A stretch of DNA of 64,000 bases from Archivesica marissinica (Eukaryota; Mollusca; Bivalvia; Venerida; Vesicomyidae), in contig CM026397.1 in the NCBI GenBank assembly GCA_014843695.1, positions 46,438,891 to 46,502,890 on the forward strand. Direction: 5' to 3'. Within the stretch, counting starts at the first letter, position 1, and the number at the start of each line of letters is the position of its first letter. Made by a program: the position numbers and the translations under genes. This document shows positions 41,956 to 52,930 of the stretch, in pieces. The notes beneath the pieces were generated by a model, which was given only the letters and a program-made list of their open reading frames with translations, was not told the DNA's origin and ran no database searches.

Positions 41956-42183
41956 GAGCAAGAGGGTACAATTGCATGGACAGGTTGGATCAGCTTACAT
42001 GACCTAACTGACACACTTGTGGCTCGCACACATTACATTGACCTCCTCACACTACAGTTCATACACATGAAACAGATTGAAAGGTCTGTTGCACTAATGT
42101 ACAGCCAGGGTTGTGGTGCAGTTAAGGAATCAATACATCGTTTCTTCACAACTGGAAGCAGATCACATCTCTATAATGCATGA
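41956..42183 (+). other. Possible coding fragment at gap edge, unrecognised
   Basis: A plus-strand frame is open from the gap to 42183 (EGTIAWTGWISLHDLTDT, then KQIERSVALMYSQG). The composition is protein-like, but no family is recognised and the end overlaps the first unit of the 37-bp array. It may be a captured exon or chance. Confidence 0.3.
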
Positions 42184-43385
42184 CGCCCATACTGGTTCAT
42201 GACATCTCTATAATGCATGGCGGCCATACTGGTTCATGACATCTCTATAATGCATGACATCTCTATAATGCATGACGGCCATACTGGTTCATGACATCTC
42301 TATAATGCATGACGCCCTTACTGGTTCATGGCATCTCTATAATGCAGGACGCCCTTACTGGTTCATGACATCTCTATAATGCATGACGCCCTTACTGGTT
42401 CATGACATCTATATTATGCATGACGCCCATACTGGTTCATGACATCTCTATAATGCATGACGCCCATACTGGTTCATGACATCTCTATAATGCATGACGC
42501 CCCTACTGGTTCATGACATCTCTATAATGCATGACGGCCATACTGGTTCATGACATCTCTATAATGCATGACGGCCATACTGGTTCAGGACATCTCTATA
42601 ATGCATGACGGACATACTGGTTCATGACATCTCTATAATGCATGACGCCCCTACTGGTTCATGGCATCTCTATAATGCATGACGGACATACTGGTTCATG
42701 ACATCTCTATAATGCATGACGCCCTTACTGGTTCATGGCATCTCTATAATGCATGACGCCCTTACTGGTTCATGACATCTCTATAATGCGTGACGCCCCT
42801 ACTGGTTCATGACATCTCTATAATGCATGACGCCCATACTGGTTCATGACATATCTATAATGCATGACGCCCATACTGGTTCATGACATATCTATAATGC
42901 ATGACGCCCATACTGGTTCATGACATCTCTATAATGCATGACGCCCCTACTGGTTCATGACATCTCTATAATGCACGACGGCCATACTGGTTCATGACAT
43001 CTCTATAATGCATGATGCCCATACTGGTTCATGACATCTCTATGATGCATGACGCCCATACTGGTTCATGACATCTCTATAATGCATGACGCCCATACTG
43101 ATTCATGACCTCTATAATGCATGACGCCCATACTGGTTCATGACATATCTATAATGCATGACGCCCATACTGGTTCATGACATATCTATAATGCATGACA
43201 CCCATACTGGTTCATGACATATCTATAATGCGTGACGCCCATACTGGTTCATGACATCTCTATAATGCATGACGGCCATACTGGTTCATGACATATCTAT
43301 AATGCGTGACGCCCATACTGGTTCATGACATCTCTATAATGCATGACGGCCATACTGGTTCATGACATATCTATAATGCGTGACC
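42165..43385. repeat. Minisatellite, 37-bp unit, about 32 copies
   Basis: The unit is CATGACGCCCATACTGG, TTCATGACATCTCTATAATG. Variants GGCC, GCCC and GGAC follow TGAC in mixed order. Confidence 0.96.
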
Positions 43386-43738
43386 CTAGCACATCTTGAA
43401 ACATCACATCATGGTTAGGTTAGATTACCCCAGATATCCGGACGCAGGAAAAAATGAAGTACTGCTTGTAATTCTTGACATAAATACTAAAAATGTCTAT
43501 TTCGACCTAAAAATGACCATTAAGATGACCTTGCAGGGTTGACCTTGGCCTTAAATCATCAAAATCACATCATGGGTGATTTCATCGACCTCGAAACACC
43601 CATGTTAAGGGATACCATACGCGATTCCGTCATGCCTTTTGGTTATTTAGCTGATTTTCCTCTAATCTGAGTGGTGGCCATTTTGTATTTCGCCAATATG
43701 GCGGACCCCCTACATAGCTAAAAGCGACAGCATAATTA
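43386..43738. other. Repeat-like sequence with CATCACATCATGG and GACCTTGGCC blocks
   Basis: ATCACATCATGG occurs twice with GACCTTGCAGG and GACCTTGGCC. It looks like an old dispersed repeat; no gene. Confidence 0.35.
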
Positions 43739-43739
43739 T

Positions 43740-43875
43740 GTATGCATGTTCCTTTAATGTCAAACCCCTCGCGGGGACTTAGACATGTTTTCCTGGGCAG
43801 GCTTAGCCGACCTAAGCGATTAACCAGTACTAATTAGCCGACCTAAGCGATTAACCAGTACTAATTAGCAATGTA
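43740..43875 (-). mobile_element. SINE family D 3' part with internal duplication
   Basis: Minus-strand 3' end (CCCCGCGAGGGGTTTGAC) and part of the body; the piece CGACCTAAGCGATTAACC is duplicated in tandem. The tRNA head is absent. Confidence 0.7.
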
Positions 43876-44373
43876 GCATATAGCGAAGCCTCTTATAAAC
43901 TATTCCCAGGTGTTGCTTGCATCTATATTATTATAGTAACTGTGTAAACATGCTGATAGAGTGCATGAAAAAGTGGACCTCGGGGAAATATGGGTGTGGG
44001 TTCTATGTTACCTCTCTTTTCTTTAACGCACACGTATATTTATCAAATGTTCTGCTATGTAAAACGAAGTAAATCTTTTCTTACATCGATTAATGAAAAA
44101 CGGTCACATACAATCACAAATTAACTGAACAAAGTCGATTTAAAGCAGAATATCGTTTAACATGAACATGTGTTATGACGTTCCCCATTATGCTGGTATT
44201 CTATGTGTATATATTTTTGTTTACCCGATATACGAAACTGGGTCAAAATGTCACACTGAGTGTGTATATTCCAATAGAAATGATTTGTTCATTGATCTAT
44301 CAAATAAACCTGTCACCATTGGCGTAGCTTCCAATAGGCCGTGGCCTACTCTTTCCCCCGAAAATATAAACTA

Positions 44374-45890
44374 TACCGAGTCAAAAAAGAAACGATACCA
44401 AACTAAAAATGACGTAAAACGGATAAAACCATAGAAAGGTTTAATATATTATTACGTATCAGTACTGGGTATCTTATTGCAACGTCAGCCAACCATAAAC
44501 ACAGGTAAATAAACACCCGATAATCCTGGAACGCCGAATTTCCGATTTGCACTCGCTCCTCAACAAAGACAACTTCCTACACATGTACAAATCGGAAAAC
44601 CGGTTTATTGTACTGGTACTGCATTATCATCGAGGAAAAACACCTTACATACCCATTGTTACCTCTAACAAAATGCCTAGGCTAAACCGCAATCAGAGAA
44701 TGCGTGCCATTGGCATGATTGACGGCGGTTTACGTCAGCGTGACGTCGCAAATCGACTCGGGGTTACGCGGATCACGATAACACGTCTACTTCGACGTTA
44801 TCGAACACATGGATCGGTGGACGACCGTCCAAGATCTGGTCGACCACGTGTGACGATGCGTGAACAGGACCGTCACATTCGGACGTCACATTTACGTGAC
44901 CGGTTCCTACCTGCTACGCACACAGCTGCCGTTACTCCTGGGATGACCAACAATCGCATCAGTGCACAAACAGTCAGGAACCGGCTCGGTGAACGTGGCA
45001 TTCGTGCCTATCGGCCATACGTTGGACCCATCCTGACACGACGTCACCGTGACGTACGGCGGGAATGGACGACGGAATGTGCTCGCTGGACTCGGTTACA
45101 GTGGAATTCGGTGATGTTTAGCGATGAATCGCGGTTCTGTTTGCGTCGAGTGGATGGCAGAGAGCGGGTATATCGCAGACGCGGTGAACGTTACGCCGAC
45201 GCATGTGTACGTCAGGTCGATCTGTTCGGGGGCGGAAGCGTTATGGCGTGGGGCGGTATCACCTTCGGTAGTCGCACTGAACTGTTAGTGGTGGACGGGA
45301 ACCTAAACGCCCAGCGGTACTGTGATGAGATCCTTGCGCCAGTTGTTGTGCCGTTCTTTAACGCCAACAGAAACGTCACAATGTTCCAACAGGACAACGC
45401 CAGGTGTCATACTGCTCTGATTTCCACCACATTATTGGAGCAGAACAATATTGAAACCCTGCCGTGGCCTGCTTTGTCACCAGACCTGTCACCCATAGAA
45501 CATGTGTGGGATACGTTAGACCGCCGCGTCAGACGACGTCAGCCGGTAACGTTAAACCAACTGAGGGATGTTTTGCGTCAGGAGTGGACAAATATTGACC
45601 AGCAAGAGATTCAGACACTCTTCCGTTCGATGCGAATGCGGTGCATTGCAGTGAGAGACGCAAATGGTGCCCATACTCGGTATTGACGTCTGTGTGAAAA
45701 CTCCATTAGACCCCTGTCCGACGAATTACGTCATCACGCAGCAAACAGTTTCGGAGGCTCATTATGCTCTATGTGCTCCTCTTTCAAACATGTTGGACTA
45801 TCATCTTATGAATTTTCAAAGAATTTTCTTAATAAATGTTGAAATGATAGACACATAAACACCAGGTATCGTTTCTTTTTTGACTCAGTA
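44374..45890 (+). mobile_element. Complete Tc1/mariner-family DNA transposon
   Basis: The left terminal repeat begins TACCGAGTCAAAAAAG, continuing AAACGATACC; the right one is its reverse complement with one mismatch over 26 bp. TA dinucleotides flank both ends (44372-44373 and 45891-45892). Length 1517 bp with a full transposase inside. Its GC content is higher than the surroundings. It appears intact and possibly recent. Confidence 0.93.
44673..45686 (+). CDS. Tc1-family transposase (DD34E)
   Basis: The start ATG was chosen at MPRLNRNQRM because the family begins shortly before the first HTH; the frame is open 42 codons further upstream within the terminal region. About 337 residues. Two helix-turn-helix regions (GLRQRDVANRLGVTRITITR, then SAQTVRNRLGERGI) are joined by a GRPR motif and bind the terminal repeats. 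The catalytic triad is D in MFSDESRF, D in FQQDNARCH and E in SPIEHVWD, with 34 residues between the last two, hence DD34E. Cuts and reinserts the element at TA. No stop or frameshift is seen, so it may be functional. Confidence 0.95.
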   Translation: MPRLNRNQRMRAIGMIDGGLRQRDVANRLGVTRITITRLLRRYRTHGSVDDRPRSGRPRVTMREQDRHIRTSHLRDRFLPATHTAAVTPGMTNNRISAQTVRNRLGERGIRAYRPYVGPILTRRHRDVRREWTTECARWTRLQWNSVMFSDESRFCLRRVDGRERVYRRRGERYADACVRQVDLFGGGSVMAWGGITFGSRTELLVVDGNLNAQRYCDEILAPVVVPFFNANRNVTMFQQDNARCHTALISTTLLEQNNIETLPWPALSPDLSPIEHVWDTLDRRVRRRQPVTLNQLRDVLRQEWTNIDQQEIQTLFRSMRMRCIAVRDANGAHTRY

Positions 45891-45892
45891 TA

Positions 45893-47135
45893 TAAAAATG
45901 CCAAATCTGCAACAAAAATCTGGAGCCCGGTCGATCTCCTCACGACGTGCACGTCGTGACCGGGGCACATCCCGCAGCAGCAGCGTAGGATTCTGGGATC
46001 TTCTGGTCGTCGATCTTGCGAAGGGGGAGGCTCGCCAGCATGTGGACCCACGGCTATATGACAGATCCGCCGCCTCTTCTAGATAGTGCTTAATTCCACA
46101 CTACCGCCGCCTCTTCTAGATAGTGCTTAATTCCACACTATCTTGCTGGCTTCTTCAATCTTTCCTCTGCTTATACTTCTCCAACGGACGACGAGACAGC
46201 GGACCTGAGGGAGCGACAACGGTCGTGGCATCCACGCTCCCCTGAGTGACAGCCGACGACCAGATGTCTAACTGCCAGATCCGTATAAATGCTGCTGCGG
46301 GGTGACCAACAGTGAGGAGGGTGGCCCTACAAGGGACCAGGCTCTGTCACCCTGCCAAGAAAAGAAGGAACCACATAAGGATGTCATAGGCTCACAGCGG
46401 GAGATTGCGTCACCGTTCCGAAGTGACCAATCCACGCCGCTGACGCATACAGACGAAGACCCGCATCGACTCTTCGGAGTGTCAACACTTACCTAGATCA
46501 GCGACAGCTAGTACTGGGGCGCTGAAGAGGCGACGGGTGACCGGACAGGAGGACGGTAATCGTTTCTAGTGGATGGCACACCCGTCGCCTCGAACTCTTT
46601 TATCCGTCTACCAATGAGGGCCGTTGGGGACGGAGGGATGCAACCTCGACCCCGGATGCGTCAACGGGGTGGACAACGACGGAACAACCGAACCATTTTG
46701 CTGCTGTGAGCCGACCCAGGAAACCGGCACAGGGCTTGTCACCCTGTTGTCGGGGAGATGATGCCAGGCGCGGGGAACGTCACCCTGTCGTTTGGTATCG
46801 CTCCATAACTGGGTCAACGATGAAGAAGCGCCTTCACATCGACTGGATGACTTCATTTCTTCATCCAGTCAGCGACCAGACCTTCAACCACCTTGACTTT
46901 AATTACCAGTACCACAATCATCTTGGATTTAAACAACTTAGACATAACCAACAAGGAATAATCATCGAGTAACCTAATCATCTTGGACCATAATCTTCAC
47001 GGGAATCTACAAACTTCAATCTACACCACTCTACAAGACACCGACGACACAACACTTCCTTGACGGTGCGAAAGCACGTTTGCTCGCCCATATGGTTTAC
47101 CGGTGGCGAGAGTAAATAAACGGAATCATCATCAT
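45893..47135 (+). mobile_element. GC-rich 3' region of a LINE-type element with (ATC)n tail
   Basis: This block is distinctly GC-rich and ends in the hairpin GCTCGCCCATATGGTTTACC with partner GGTGGCGAGAG, then TAAATAAACGG and ATCATCATCATC. The same end is seen at 28170 and 29665. A 38-bp piece (CCGCCTCTTCTAGATAG) is tandemly doubled at 46056-46140. No reading frame resembles reverse transcriptase, so only the 3' part is present; assignment to LINE rests on the tail. Confidence 0.55.
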
Positions 47136-47358
47136 CAAAAATCGGGAGGCCAGGATCAAAATATATACGGTATAAATAGTTTTCCTTTGGACGACCCTCC
47201 CGTCTTAAGCCAAGCTACGCCCGTGGTCACAGTTTATTTTCTGAAAATTTATTTTTAAATAATCCTATTTTTAGCCGATTAGCGCAGTAGTGTAGGTTCA
47301 AGGTAGTGTAATAGCGATAACAGGTAGGTTAAGTCAGGTATTTTATTACATTAAAGAT
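47136..47358. other. Unassigned sequence before the 33-bp array
   Basis: Nothing recognised. Confidence 0.4.
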
Positions 47359-47384
47359 ATTTTTTGGTGGTGAGGAAAGATCGA

Positions 47385-48195
47385 AGATTTGTAATTTCAA
47401 TATTGAGGATAGGTCTAGGGTTTGTAATTTCAATATTGAGGATAGGCCGAGGATTTGTAATTTTAATATTGAGGATAGGTCGAGGATTTGTAATTTCAAT
47501 ATTGAGGATAGGTCGAGGATTTGTAATTTCAATATTGAGGAAAGGTCTAGGGTTTGTAATTTCAATATTGAGGATAGGTCGAGGATTTTCAATATTGGGG
47601 TAGGTCGAGGATTTGTAATTTCAATATTGAGGATAGGTCGAGGATTTGTAATTTCAATATTGAGGATAGGTCGAGGGTTTGTAATTTCAATATTGAGGAA
47701 AGGTCGAGGGTGTGTAATTTCAATATTGAGGATAGGTCGAGGATTTGTAATTTCAATATTGAGGATAGGTCGAGGGTTTGTAATTTCAATATTGAGGATA
47801 GGTCGAGGATTTGTAATTTCAATATTGAGGATAGGTCGAGGGTTTGTAATTTCAATATTGAGGATAGGTCGAGGATTTGTAATTTCAATATTGAGGAAAG
47901 GTCGAGGATTTGTAATTTCAATATTGAGGATAGGTCGAGGATTTGTAATTTCAATATTGAGGATAGGTCGAGGATTTGTAATTTCAATATTGAGGATAGG
48001 TCGAGGATTTGTAATTTCAATATTGAGTTAAAGGTCGTGGATTTGTAATTTCAATATTGAGGATAGGTCGAGGAGTTGTAATTTCAATATTGAGTTAAAG
48101 GTCGTGGATTTGTAATTTCAATATTGAGGATAGGTCGAGGATTTGTAATTTCAATATTGAGGAAAGGTCGCGGATTTGTAATTTCAATATTTTGA
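47385..48195. repeat. Minisatellite, 33-bp unit, about 25 copies
   Basis: The unit is AGGATAGGTCGAGGATTTG, TAATTTCAATATTG. Because 33 is divisible by three and the unit lacks stops in several frames, long spurious ORFs arise on both strands. Confidence 0.96.
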
Positions 48196-49160
48196 AAAAC
48201 TCCTTCGAATCTCATGTTGGGTATAAATGTTGTTGTGGCTAAAGTGTCTTTTTAAATAGTTTCGTGGGTGCTCAAATTGAGCTTTCAATGCCTACATTAT
48301 TAATACGTACATTATAAAACATTTACAACACATAACTTTGCTTGTCTTCAGTTTCATACAGCATTTATGTTCTTTATGATTGGTCGGGCTTTTCACATGT
48401 GTGTGCGCGCGCGTGTGTGCGTGTTCGTACTTGATTTGTTGAAAATCAACTGTTTTTTAATTCAATAAAATGCTAAATATACACTAGCGAGAAAGGACCG
48501 TATACTCGTGGTGATTTTCACAGCATATTTTTATGAAACTCGTTTTGGAATGTTGATACATAAATTATATTTATTATTGGTTAAGAGTTGTCCGTATTAT
48601 AGCAGTGTGTCAGTAGTTGGTTCGCACGATAATGTTGTGCGCATTGACCTTGTATAATACCACAGGAACTTGTAATGTTATCCATAAGCCACCAAAGGTA
48701 TTGTACCTCTATCCTAGGACACATCGTATGAAATAAAAGATATTTGAAAAATTTAAATTTTACGTATGGGTAGCAATGCTGCTACACATTCTAAGTTCTA
48801 ACATTATACTTTGTATGCTTATGTTCATTTGGTAAATAGTGTTTTTTTCGATAAAACGTTCTATTGCCAGGAAGTACGTGATATTGTGACAATCATGCAC
48901 TTGCAGTGAAAACCTCCTATTGTGTGTTTTACGGGGAAATTAATTAAGAGGACTATACGTTTGACCCCTCTGAAGGAATTGGTTCCGGTGTCATATAGAA
49001 TATTGACCCCCCTCAAAATAATGACCCGCGGGCAACCAGTAGTGACCATACATTATTGAAAAACACACTCACACTATGGATGCTTCTACAGCAGAAATTG
49101 ATGTATATTTCTTTAACAAATTTAATTAATATGTTATCCACTTATTGTAGCAAACTATTC
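48196..49160. other. No gene recognised
   Basis: AT-rich; contains a short (GT)n/(GC) run near 48400. Nothing else supported. Confidence 0.4.
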
Positions 49161-49163
49161 TTA

Positions 49164-49399
49164 GGCCATAATAAAATATTTCCTAGATTTTCATCCCCGC
49201 CCGCCCCCGTTTTTAGGGCCCGCCCCGATTTTTTTTATTACTATTTGAAAAAAAAAAAATCTTGTCAAGTTGAATCTTGTCAAAACACCATTTTATCAGC
49301 ATAAATATCGATATCCTGAAAATATAAAATAAAAAGTAAAATTTCACCCCATTTTCAAAAAAATTTGGATGAAAATCTAGGATTTATTTTATTATGGCC
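49164..49399. mobile_element. Harbinger-like MITE
   Basis: Terminal inverted repeats of about 33 bp start GGCCATAATAAAAT and end in the reverse complement ATTTTATTATGGCC. They are flanked by TTA on both sides (49161-49163, 49400-49402), the 3-bp TWA duplication of PIF/Harbinger elements. Interior holds a GC-rich CCGCCCGCCCCCG run and poly(T). 236 bp, non-coding. Confidence 0.8.
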
Positions 49400-49740
49400 T
49401 TATGTTCATTCATATTCTCTTAATATTTCCAGAATATGTGCACAATTATGTAATATGTTGTTAACAATTGTAATTCTGACTATTGTGGATCATATTAAGC
49501 CTTATCTTGTTTGCCACAGGTGTGAAAAGCAATAAAACCTTATTTTTAGGGAACTGCAACCAACAGCGACACTTCCTTTGTTCCCAATACACTGGTTACA
49601 TGTTTTATATCATTCATAATAAGTAATATTTTAATATTGTATGAGCAAGGACAGACAACATTATACTTTATAACGTGTGCCTCCATATCTATTTAGTGCA
49701 AGAAACTGTTCCATGCATAATGTAGATTATCTGATTGAGG

Positions 49741-50640
49741 GTAGGTCACTTTTCCATGCCATAGAATAATGACCCCTCTGTATGTAAACTATGAGTGAGG
49801 GGGTCACTTTTCGATGCCATAGAATAATGACCTACCTGTGTGTAAACTATACGAATGAGGTGGGTCACTTTTCCATGCCATAGAATAATGACCCCCCTGT
49901 GTGTAAACTATATGAGTGAGTGGGGTCGCTTTTCCATGCCATAAAATAATGACCCCATTATGTTTACACAGTACTAGTGACGTTGGGTCACTTTTCCATG
50001 CCATAGAATAATGACCCCCCTGTGTGTAAACTATATGAGTGAGTGGGTCACTTTTCCATGCCATAGAATAATGACCCCCCTATGTTTAAACTGTACAAGT
50101 GAGGGATCACTTTTCCATGTCATAGAATAACGACCCCCTGTATATAAACTATATGAGTGAGTGGGTCACTTTTCCATGCCATAAAATAATGACCCCCCTA
50201 TGTTTACACAGTACGAGTGACGGCGGGTCACTTTTCCATGCCATAGAATAATGACGTGTAAACTATGAGTGAGGGGGTCACTTTTCCATGCCATAGAATA
50301 ATGACCCCCCTATGTTTAAACTGTACAAGTGAGGGGGGGTCACTTTTCCATGCCATAGAATAATGACCCCATGTATGTAAACTATAGGAGTGAGTGGGTC
50401 ACTTTTCCATGCCATAGAATAATGACCCCCCTATGTTTACACAGTACGAGCGACGGTGGGTCACTTTTCCATGCCATAGAATAATGACCCCCCTGTGTGT
50501 AAACTATTTGAGTCAGAGGGTCACTTTTCCATGTCATAGAATAATCACCAACATATGTGTAGATTAAATGAGTGGGAGGGTGTCACTATCCATATCATAG
50601 GATAATCACCCACATATGTGTAGATTATATGAGTGGGAGG
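49741..50640. repeat. Minisatellite, about 60-bp unit, about 15 copies
   Basis: The unit has GGGTCACTTTTCCATGCC, ATAGAATAATGACCCCCC and TGTGTGTAAACTATATGAG. GGGTCA and TGACCC make each unit a partial inverted repeat. Units decay towards the right end. Confidence 0.95.
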
Positions 50641-50644
50641 GGCT

Positions 50645-52258
50645 CACTATAGACGCATGGAGTTTACAGACCTGCATGCGTTATTTCAAGTAGACGCCTG
50701 GAGTTTACAGACCTGCATGCGTTATTTCAAGTAGACTCCTGGAGTTTACAGACCTGCATGCGTTATTTCAAGTAGACGCATGGAGTTTACAGACCTGCAT
50801 ATGTTATTTCAAGTAGACGCATGGAGTTTACTGACCTGCATGCGTTATTTCAAGTAGACGCATGGAGTTTACAGACCTGCATGCGTTATTTCAAGTAGAC
50901 TCCTGGAGTTTACAGACCTGCATACGTTATTTCAAGTAGACGCATGGAGCTTACAGACCTGCATGCGTTATTTCAAGTAGACTCCTGGAGTTTACAGACC
51001 TGCATGCGTTATTTCAAGTAGACGCCTGGAGATTACAGACCTGCATGCGTTATTTCAAGTAGAAGCCTGGAGTTTACAGACCTGCATGCGTTATTTCAAG
51101 TAGACTCCTGGAGTTTACAGACCTGCATGCGTTATTTCAAGTAGACTCCTGGAGGTTACAGACCTGCATGCGTTATTTCAAGTAGACTCCTGGAGTTTAC
51201 AGACCTGCATGCATTATTTCAAGTAGACTCCTGGAGTTTACAGACCTCTGGAGTTTACAGACCTGCATGCGTTATTTCAAGTAGATGCCTGGAGTTTACA
51301 GACCTGCATGCGTTATTTCAAGTAGACTCCTGGAGTTTACAGACCTGCATGCATTATTTCAAGTAGACGCCTGGAGTTTACAGACCTGCATGCGTTATTT
51401 CAAGTAGACGCCTGGAGTTTACAGACCTGCATGCGTTATTTCAAGTAGACGCCTGGAGTTTACAGACCTGCATGCGTTATTTCAAGTAGACGCCTGGAGT
51501 TTACAGACCTGCATGCGTTATTTCAAGTAGACGCCTGGAGTTTACAGACCTGCATGCATTATTTCAAGTAGACTCCTGGAGTTTACAGACCTGCATGCGT
51601 TATTTCAAGTAGACGCCTGGAGTTTACAGACCTGCATGCGTTATTTCAAGTAGACGCCTGGAGTTTACAGACCTGCATGCGTTATTTCAAGTAGACGCCT
51701 GGAGTTTACAGACCTGCATGCGTTATTTCAAGTAGACGCCTGGAGTTTACAGACCTGCATGCGTTATTTCAAGTAGACGCCTGGAGTTTACAGACCTGCA
51801 TGCGTTATTTCAAGTAGACTCCTGGAGTTTACAGACCTGCATGCGTTATTTCAAGTAGACTCCTGGAGTTTACAGACCTGCATGCGTTATTTCAAGTAGA
51901 CGCCTGGAGTTTACAGACCTGCATGCGTTATTTCAAGTAGATGCCTGGAGTTTACAGACCTGCATGCATTATTTCAAGTAGACTCCTGGAGTTTACAGAC
52001 CTGCATGCGTTATTTCAAGTAGACGCCTGGAGTTTACAGACCTGCATGCGTTATTTCAAGTAGACTCCTGGAGTTTACAGACCTGCATGCGTTATTTCAA
52101 GTAGACGCCTGGAGTTTACAGACCTGCATGCGTTATTTCAAGTAGACTCCTGGAGTTTACAGACCTGCATGCATTATTTCAAGTAGACGCCTGGAGTTTA
52201 CAGACCTGCATGCGTTATTTCAAGTAGACGCCTGGAGTTTACAGACCTGCATGCGTTA
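50645..52258. repeat. Minisatellite, 41-bp unit, about 39 copies
   Basis: The unit is TAGACGCCTGGAGTTTACAG, ACCTGCATGCG and TTATTTCAAG, with CGCC/CTCC variants. Starts directly at the end of the 60-bp array. One partial unit occurs near 51245. Confidence 0.97.
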
Positions 52259-52364
52259 TTAGTGGATTCTTGTTTAGGACTGAGAATTTGACTATGACAG
52301 TTCATCGATTTACCATAGTACGAAGAAAGAGAAAATACAGCCATGTGCATCCCTACATCTTTTA

Positions 52365-52412
52365 GTGAGTAGTCAGGGGCAGTAACTGACCGATGACTCT
52401 CATTAAACACAC
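52365..52412 (+). repeat. Single 67-bp-family unit downstream of oxidase gene
   Basis: GTCAGGGGCAGTAACTGACC matches the array at 38818 in the same orientation. Confidence 0.7.
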
Positions 52413-52417
52413 GCACA

Positions 52418-52423
52418 TTTATT
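52418..52423 (-). terminator. Candidate poly(A) signal of the oxidase gene
   Basis: AATAAA on the minus strand, about 100 nt after the oxidase stop codon. Confidence 0.55.
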
Positions 52424-52521
52424 GATGTGTTCTTCTTTGGTATTTAAGTATTTTGTAAGTATGAGTCGACATTTTATAGATCGGTATGCCAAGATCCTCC
52501 GGTGATGAGAACATGTATCCA

Positions 52522-52647
52522 TCAGAGTTTAGCAGATACCGCATTCTTCTTCTCGATCGTGTCACTAACTAGGTGTGACACTTCTTCAGCACAGCCCCAA
52601 TGTAGCGTGACACCACCGCCCCCATGGCCGTAGTTGTGAATTACAGA
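52522..52647 (-). CDS. D-amino-acid/D-aspartate oxidase, last exon
   Basis: Acceptor TTTTTCAG opens a phase-0 exon encoding [18 protein letters not shown], the C-terminal FAD-binding signature of the DAO/DDO family (HNYGHGG...WG). It continues [16 protein letters not shown] and ends SAKL before TGA. AKL is an acceptable peroxisomal PTS1 tripeptide, matching the peroxisomal location of these enzymes, which oxidatively deaminate D-amino acids to keto acids with hydrogen peroxide. Whether it prefers neutral or acidic substrates cannot be told without the rest. Confidence 0.93.
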   Translation of the reverse strand, partial: SVIHNYGHGGGGVTLHWGCAEEVSHLVSDTIEKKNAVSAKL

Positions 52648-52729
52648 CTGAAAAAGCAACGTATCCGGTACATTATCTTTGTTCTGCGTCCCCAATGTAG
52701 CGCAACCCTCCCTGTGAAGTACTTAGTTA

Positions 52730-52930
52730 ACATAATGAGCGACATCGGTGAGTTACTGCCCCTGAATACTCCCTAAAGTGTTTCTTCTGTTGTTATCATT
52801 ATTTCCTTTTCACAACATGCTAGCAATTTTATTCCACTTTCGCTTCTTATAATTATTAAATTACTATATCTATCTCGAAAGAGCTCCTACAGTATATGCA
52901 ATGGGTATTTGTATAACATTTTGGGATAAA
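52730..52930 (-). repeat. Dispersed repeat R67, inverted copy
   Basis: On the minus strand it reads TTGCATATACTGTAGG, AAGCGAAAGTGGAATAA and TTTAGGGAGTATTCAGGGG, as at 38690-38890. It lies in the last intron of the oxidase gene. Confidence 0.65.

Noticed and set aside
40764..42183. Long reading frames through the second gap
   Set aside because: Produced by the run of N.
45212..45397. Minus-strand frame inside the Tc1 element
   Set aside because: Shadow of the transposase.
50645..52258. Regular array considered as a CRISPR
   Set aside because: Units are contiguous with no unique spacers, and the genome is eukaryotic.
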